Assembly: GCF_000026945.1 (NCBI RefSeq)
Contig: NC_012860.1
Span: 930,001 to 994,000 of the forward strand
Length of the DNA: 64,000 bases
From: Candida dubliniensis CD36
Lineage: Eukaryota; Ascomycota; Pichiomycetes; Serinales; Debaryomycetaceae
Direction of reading: 5' to 3'
Shown: positions 59,681 to 64,000 of the stretch, one piece after another
How the letters are laid out: every line of letters starts with the position of its first letter
Position numbering within the stretch: the first letter of the stretch is position 1
Translations under genes and position numbers: made by a program
Notes under the pieces: generated by a model
Told to the model about the DNA's origin: nothing
Databases searched by the model: none
Seen by the model: only the letters and a program-made list of their open reading frames with translations

Positions 59681-61642
59681 ATGCTGGAAGAAGACACTGA
59701 TGATACACAGGAATTATTAGCCACCAATGCTGCTTCTGGTTATTCCACTGGGACTGGTGCCCCTAGGTTTGAGGCATTATCAACATTATCACAATCTCAA
59801 CAAGAAAAATCATCAACCAAGTACAAAAAATTTTCAGAATTTATAAAAATCAATGTACTAGGACATCCTAATAATTTTGAAGAATATGTACTTCGTAATG
59901 AAGCAAATGACTGTTCCTTGATAGCAAAATACTGTGAAACTACTACGATTGATTTATCCACTCAACCAGCTTTATCAATCGACTCCATATCTTTGAATAC
60001 CATTCACATCCCACACCCTTTGGTAAATTTTATGAAAAATGAGGCTAACCAGCAGTTATCACCCGATGACCAAGTGGATGTCAGCAAAGAATTGCAAGAA
60101 TCGCCTATTGTTGTCTTTTTGCATGGATTAGGAGGACAAATGTCACAATTTGAACCGTTGATGGGTTTACTATCCCAATGTCTGGAAATTTTGTCTTTGG
60201 ACTTACCTGGATTTGGAAACTCAAAGGTGAAGTTTGAAAATGGCTTTAAGTTCATATCGGAGATTTCTGATGCTGATAAATCAAAAATTTCTTCAAGTAT
60301 TCAAAGAATGAATTGGGAGGATTTTTCAACTGACAATATAGTTAGAATAGTGTATGAATTTATTAGCCAAAATGTCCCTCTGAGCAAAAAGATTTTGTTG
60401 ATAGGACATTCAATGGGAACTCATATCTCGATCAAACTTGCCAAAAAATTACCCCAATCAAAAGTGGAAGGATTAATTTTGTTGTCACCACCAGCATTGG
60501 TCGATGACATTAACACGAACCAACAAAGTACAAAAAATACTCATAATCTGCTAAGCCTATTTACAATGTTTACATATTTCCCTTGGTTATTCAATTCTTT
60601 CAGAACATGGGATAGATTGGAGGGGTTAGATAGTTCCAGTGTTGTTAGACAATTATCAAAAACAAATAATTCAATTTATAATAAGCTAAGACAGTTCAGA
60701 TGGAATTTGGATGTCAACTCAGATATTGTATTGAAGTATGCCAGTGGGTTTCAAAGGGCAACTTACTCAGATTTAATAGCAGCAATTAGTCGGTTCAATG
60801 ACAATCCCGAAGACAAACAAGTATATGAAAAAACCGTTTTCATTTGCGGGAACAATGACCAAATGACTCCAGTTTCGACAATATATAAATGTGACGAGTT
60901 TTTGACTTCCAATTTTGGCAGAAAAGTGTCGTCAGCCATTGAAGTCAAGGGCGTTGGTCATTCATTATTGTTACTGAAACCTGAATTTATCAGTGGAATA
61001 ATCCTAAATCATATAGAACTGAAGTTCCCGGAACGTTTACATTTATCTCCTGCATGGGTATTGAAAATCAAAGCAAAAGTATCAGGTGATAAATGGGGGT
61101 TGAAAAATGAACAAAAATGGCTGAATATACAATCTGTGTCATATAATATCACCAGAAACGGAGGCAAAGATATTGCGCCCTTATTGGGAATGAAGACTTT
61201 AAGAGAAAGCGATTCGATCCATTCGCCATCTATTCTAGAAAAACAATTTTATGACGACCATTTATCAAATCAAGTGCAGGGGAATTTGATTGCCATAATT
61301 GACATTTCTGCAGATATCCCCCCTTATAGCCCGAAATCATTTGAAAAAATAAAATATTACAAATGTGCTACTGTGTCAAAAGTAGTTCCAGATCAAAGTG
61401 CGATTCGAAGATTTATACAACTTGTTAATGATATTTTACATGAGAACACAGTAGCAAAGCCATTGATTGCTGTTCATTGCCATTATGGGTTCAATAGAAC
61501 CGGATTTTTAATCTGTTGTTATTTAATTGAGGTATTGGGGTGGTCAGTTGAAGAAGCCGTTGAAGGGTTCAAGATTGCAAAACAACCTGGTATCAAACAT
61601 CCGCATTTCATCGATGCATTGTATGTTAGATATGAGAAATAA
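59681..61642 (+). CDS. Alpha/beta-hydrolase fused to an mRNA-capping-type cysteine phosphatase
   Basis: A 653-aa protein with an ATG at 59681; codon 2 is CTG, so the start is Met-Ser-Glu-Glu-Asp in this code. Residues about 135-450 are an alpha/beta-hydrolase: oxyanion VVFLHGLGG, nucleophile GHSMGTH (Ser 244), acid GNNDQMTP (Asp 393) and GVGHS (His 427). Residues about 530-653 are a cysteine phosphatase with HCHYGFNRTG (Cys 600, Arg 606), then FLICCYLIEVLGWSVEEAV and KQPGIKHPHF. This block resembles metazoan capping-enzyme RNA 5'-triphosphatase (HCTHGFNRTG...PPGI) more than ordinary dual-specificity phosphatases. Both active sites look intact. The substrate is unknown. Confidence 0.85.
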   Translation: MLEEDTDDTQELLATNAASGYSTGTGAPRFEALSTLSQSQQEKSSTKYKKFSEFIKINVLGHPNNFEEYVLRNEANDCSLIAKYCETTTIDLSTQPALSIDSISLNTIHIPHPLVNFMKNEANQQLSPDDQVDVSKELQESPIVVFLHGLGGQMSQFEPLMGLLSQCLEILSLDLPGFGNSKVKFENGFKFISEISDADKSKISSSIQRMNWEDFSTDNIVRIVYEFISQNVPLSKKILLIGHSMGTHISIKLAKKLPQSKVEGLILLSPPALVDDINTNQQSTKNTHNLLSLFTMFTYFPWLFNSFRTWDRLEGLDSSSVVRQLSKTNNSIYNKLRQFRWNLDVNSDIVLKYASGFQRATYSDLIAAISRFNDNPEDKQVYEKTVFICGNNDQMTPVSTIYKCDEFLTSNFGRKVSSAIEVKGVGHSLLLLKPEFISGIILNHIELKFPERLHLSPAWVLKIKAKVSGDKWGLKNEQKWLNIQSVSYNITRNGGKDIAPLLGMKTLRESDSIHSPSILEKQFYDDHLSNQVQGNLIAIIDISADIPPYSPKSFEKIKYYKCATVSKVVPDQSAIRRFIQLVNDILHENTVAKPLIAVHCHYGFNRTGFLICCYLIEVLGWSVEEAVEGFKIAKQPGIKHPHFIDALYVRYEK

Positions 61643-62851
61643 ATCCCTTTAACCAACCAAACACATAGATTTTTGTTATCTCGTATAAACCTTAGATAGA
61701 TATAATTATTCTCTTTATCTTTTTTATTTATTTAATTGTACAACTACTATCACACCATTAAGGACTTATCAAAAATAATTGGTTATACTGAAATGTAATC
61801 AGGCGGCAATTCCAATAATTGCCTAGTTTAGACATAGACACAGGTTCTTTTGAATCAAAGTATCTCCCAATTTTCGAGTTAATTTGTTGTCGTTATCTAA
61901 ATTACAACAGATAAACGAGTCACCAGATACTCAATGCCGTTCAATTTCAACGTTTTACCAATCATTCTATGGGATTTGATCAAGTTCATAACCCTGTACG
62001 TGTTTGATACTTATTAAAGAGTTTTTAGATAGGCCCGGTGACGGCCCTGTTTTTACCCTGATAACACGACTTTTATGCTTGTTTGAGGATTGCTGTTGGG
62101 TTGTCAAATAACTTTTCAATTTTTATTCTTCCAAGTAAGATAACCAAACATCGAAGTTTTTTCTCGCCAACTAATAAGTGAATGAAAATAGAAAAGAGTG
62201 TGGTATAGCGCAATTCAGTAAATCTTAAAGTTTAGTCACCTGTTGTAGGTATCAGGAACGTTAATTCTGATTGGCAAATCAAATAGTTTTAAAGTTGTGA
62301 TAAGTTCCTGTTACGTTAGTTTGGATTCCTGCATTTTTGTTTGTGACACTTTTTTTTTTTTTATGAAGTCGGGCTAAATTACAGATAATTAAAGACAATC
62401 CTGATGAGAAAGAGGTATTGTCCACGGCAACAATGAAATCAGATTTGAAATGTTAGCGTCTGGAAATCTGATAGTAATATTCTAAAACTGTACAAAAGAA
62501 AACAAAGAAATGAAGATTCTCGATATCTGGAGAAACAATTTTGAGATGATTTTTATTGTTGATAACGATAAGACTAAATGACTGCAAAAATTAAAAAAAA
62601 AAAAAAAAAAAGAGAACCCCAAGTGAATAATTTTCATCAAACTAATTCATATAAATTGAAGATGATATCCCTTTGCTGGCTACTAGGGGTCTTGCCGTAT
62701 TTTCCTTTTTCTTCTCCAGTATACTTTGAATTTTTGAAAAATTAATCATAGCCAAATCAAATTGAATATTATACTGTCGTTTGTTACAAGTTCTTTCAAA
62801 ACATTTCTTACATTTTCAAATTTACTACTTATTTATTTCAATAATCCAAAT
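61643..62851. other. 1.2-kb promoter region of the urea-permease-like gene
   Basis: Carries GATAA sites at 62060, 62299, 62384, 62561 and 62567 (listed separately), T and A runs (62351-62362; 62592-62610) and TATAAAT near 62651. No gene is seen. Confidence 0.6.
62299..62572 (+). promoter_or_regulatory. Cluster of GATAA sites (nitrogen-regulation type)
   Basis: GATAAG at 62299-62304 and 62567-62572, and GATAA at 62384-62388 and 62561-62565; the last two are back to back. A further GATAA is at 62060-62064. Such clusters bind Gln3/Gat1-type GATA factors in nitrogen-regulated yeast genes. Confidence 0.5.
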
Positions 62852-64000
62852 ATGACTGATTCATATGTCCCATTACCACAGAGTGCTGGTTATGCTGTGG
62901 TTGTTGGTTTGGGGTTTGTCTTTGCATTTGGTATGATGCTTACGACATATATTTTAAGAAGATACAACAAAGAGGTCATGACTGCAGAAGAATTTGCCAC
63001 TGCTGGTAGATCTGTCAAGACTGGGTTAATTGCTGCATGTATTGTTCTGAGTTGGACATGGAGTGCCACTTTGAATGGATCAACAAGTCAAGTCTATAAT
63101 AATGGAGTATGTGGACTGATCTTTTATGCCATGGGTGCTACAGTTCAAATCACGTTATTTGCATGTCTTGCTATCAAAGCAAGAGAACGTGCTCCAGCAG
63201 CACATACCTATTTGGAAATTGTCAAAGGTAGATATGGTACCACGACTCATTTTATTTATATTTTTTGGGGAATAGTCACCAATATCTTAGTGACTTCAAT
63301 GTTGCTTAGTGGTGGAAGTGCCACCGTCAATGACTTGACCGGAATGAATATTGTTGCAGCTATATTGCTTTTGCCTTTAGGAGTTGTCATCTATACACTT
63401 TTTGGTGGTATCAAAGCTACATTTTTGACTGATTATGCTCACACTGTTGTTTTGATTGTGATTATCTTTGTTTTTGCATTTACCACTTGGGCCACATCCC
63501 CTAAGTTGGGTTCACCACAAGCAGTTTGGGAGATAGTTACCAAGTTGGCAGAGTCCAATCCAAGAGAAGGTAATGCCGGTGGCTCCTATTTTACTATGCA
63601 TTCTAGATCTGGCGGTATGTTTTTTGTTATCAATATCATTGGGAATTTTGGAACTGTGTTTTTAGATAATGGCTACTTCAACAAAGCATTTGCTGCCAAC
63701 CCGCTGTCTACTTACAAAGGATACATCTTTGGAAGTCTTGCATGGTGTGCTATTCCTGCCTTATGTTCCTTAACCATGGGGTTCGCCGCTTTGGCATTAG
63801 AACACACCGAATACTGGCCATTGGGTAGACCAATGACAGCTGCTGAAGTTGCCTCTGGTTTAGTTTTGCCTAATGCTGCAAGTGCCCTTTTGGGTAAAGC
63901 TGGAGCAGTGTTGGCATTATTGATGGTGTTTATGGCAGTGACTTCAGCTATGAGTGCTGAATTGATCGCTGTGTCAACCATTGCAACCTACGATATTTAC
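62852..64000 (+). CDS. DUR3-family urea/polyamine permease (5' part, truncated by the window)
   Basis: The frame runs from the ATG at 62852 ([20 protein letters not shown]) past the window end with 383 codons visible. It is a multi-span sodium:solute-symporter-type protein. Family motifs include [35 protein letters not shown] and [18 protein letters not shown], as in yeast Dur3, which imports urea and polyamines. In-frame CTG at 63047-63049 occupies the position of the first Ser in the Dur3 SSWTW motif, supporting CUG-to-Ser decoding. C. albicans has several DUR3 relatives, so the exact paralog is not named. Confidence 0.9.
   Translation, partial: MTDSYVPLPQSAGYAVVVGLGFVFAFGMMLTTYILRRYNKEVMTAEEFATAGRSVKTGLIAACIVLSWTWSATLNGSTSQVYNNGVCGLIFYAMGATVQITLFACLAIKARERAPAAHTYLEIVKGRYGTTTHFIYIFWGIVTNILVTSMLLSGGSATVNDLTGMNIVAAILLLPLGVVIYTLFGGIKATFLTDYAHTVVLIVIIFVFAFTTWATSPKLGSPQAVWEIVTKLAESNPREGNAGGSYFTMHSRSGGMFFVINIIGNFGTVFLDNGYFNKAFAANPLSTYKGYIFGSLAWCAIPALCSLTMGFAALALEHTEYWPLGRPMTAAEVASGLVLPNAASALLGKAGAVLALLMVFMAVTSAMSAELIAVSTIATYDIY

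Noticed and set aside
1..64000. CRISPR arrays, rRNA, tRNA genes, complete transposons
   Set aside because: None was seen on either strand; repeats present are microsatellites, homopolymers and single inverted repeats.

Overview
This is a stretch of nuclear chromosome from an AT-rich, intron-poor budding yeast of the CUG-Ser clade, most likely Candida albicans or a very close relative such as C. dubliniensis. Three things point there. Gene content and protein sequences match that group (SIT4, NOP4, APE2, ESS1, URA6, ICL1, PHO85, ATP1, NEO1). The few introns have GTATGT donors and TACTAAC-like branch sites close to the 3' end. An in-frame CTG in the urea-permease-like gene sits where relatives have serine, so CTG should be read as Ser throughout. 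There are no operons; genes lie on both strands with A/T-rich, homopolymer-laden spacers.

Layout. 1-3.2 kb: 5' part of a PQ-loop membrane protein (Any1/Cfs1-like) and a disordered protein with a ubiquitin-interacting motif. 4.5-7.4 kb: ATP-synthase inhibitor INH1, mitoribosomal RSM18, phosphatase SIT4. 7.8-15.4 kb: ribosome-biogenesis factor NOP4, aminopeptidase APE2, prolyl isomerase ESS1, nucleotide kinase URA6. 15.7-18.8 kb: three short-chain dehydrogenases, two of them tandem duplicates that share an intron position. 19.4-27.4 kb: a small membrane protein of unknown function, the Rho-GEF TUS1 and histone chaperone HIF1. 28.5-33.2 kb: ICL1 with a long carbon-regulated promoter, an F-box-like protein and the spliced kinase PHO85. 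33.5-42.7 kb: TRM44, VPS16, ELC1, RMD5 and CHL4. 43.2-48.6 kb: a gene-poor, odd interval with a Gag-like or otherwise unassigned ORF, a GNAT-like protein and a 62-aa putative membrane protein. 48.6-55.0 kb: mitoribosomal RSM28, spliced ATP1 and a lysine-rich unknown. 55.1-61.6 kb: flippase NEO1 and an unusual fusion of an alpha/beta-hydrolase to a cysteine phosphatase resembling the metazoan mRNA-capping triphosphatase domain. The window ends inside a DUR3-family urea/polyamine permease.

Themes. ATP1 and its inhibitor INH1 both carry a CCAAT (HAP-type) box a little over 200 bp upstream. The two mitoribosomal genes and NOP4 carry AAAATTTT (RRPE-like) elements 50-65 bp upstream. ICL1 has a CSRE-like and a Mig1-like site, and the permease has clustered GATAA sites. 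The most noteworthy items are the hydrolase/triphosphatase-like fusion, an in-frame candidate intron at the APE2 N-terminus, the Gag-like ORF, and an unexplained 18-bp inverted repeat near 20.4 kb. Identifications rest on reading the sequence and on recall of families; no database search was run.
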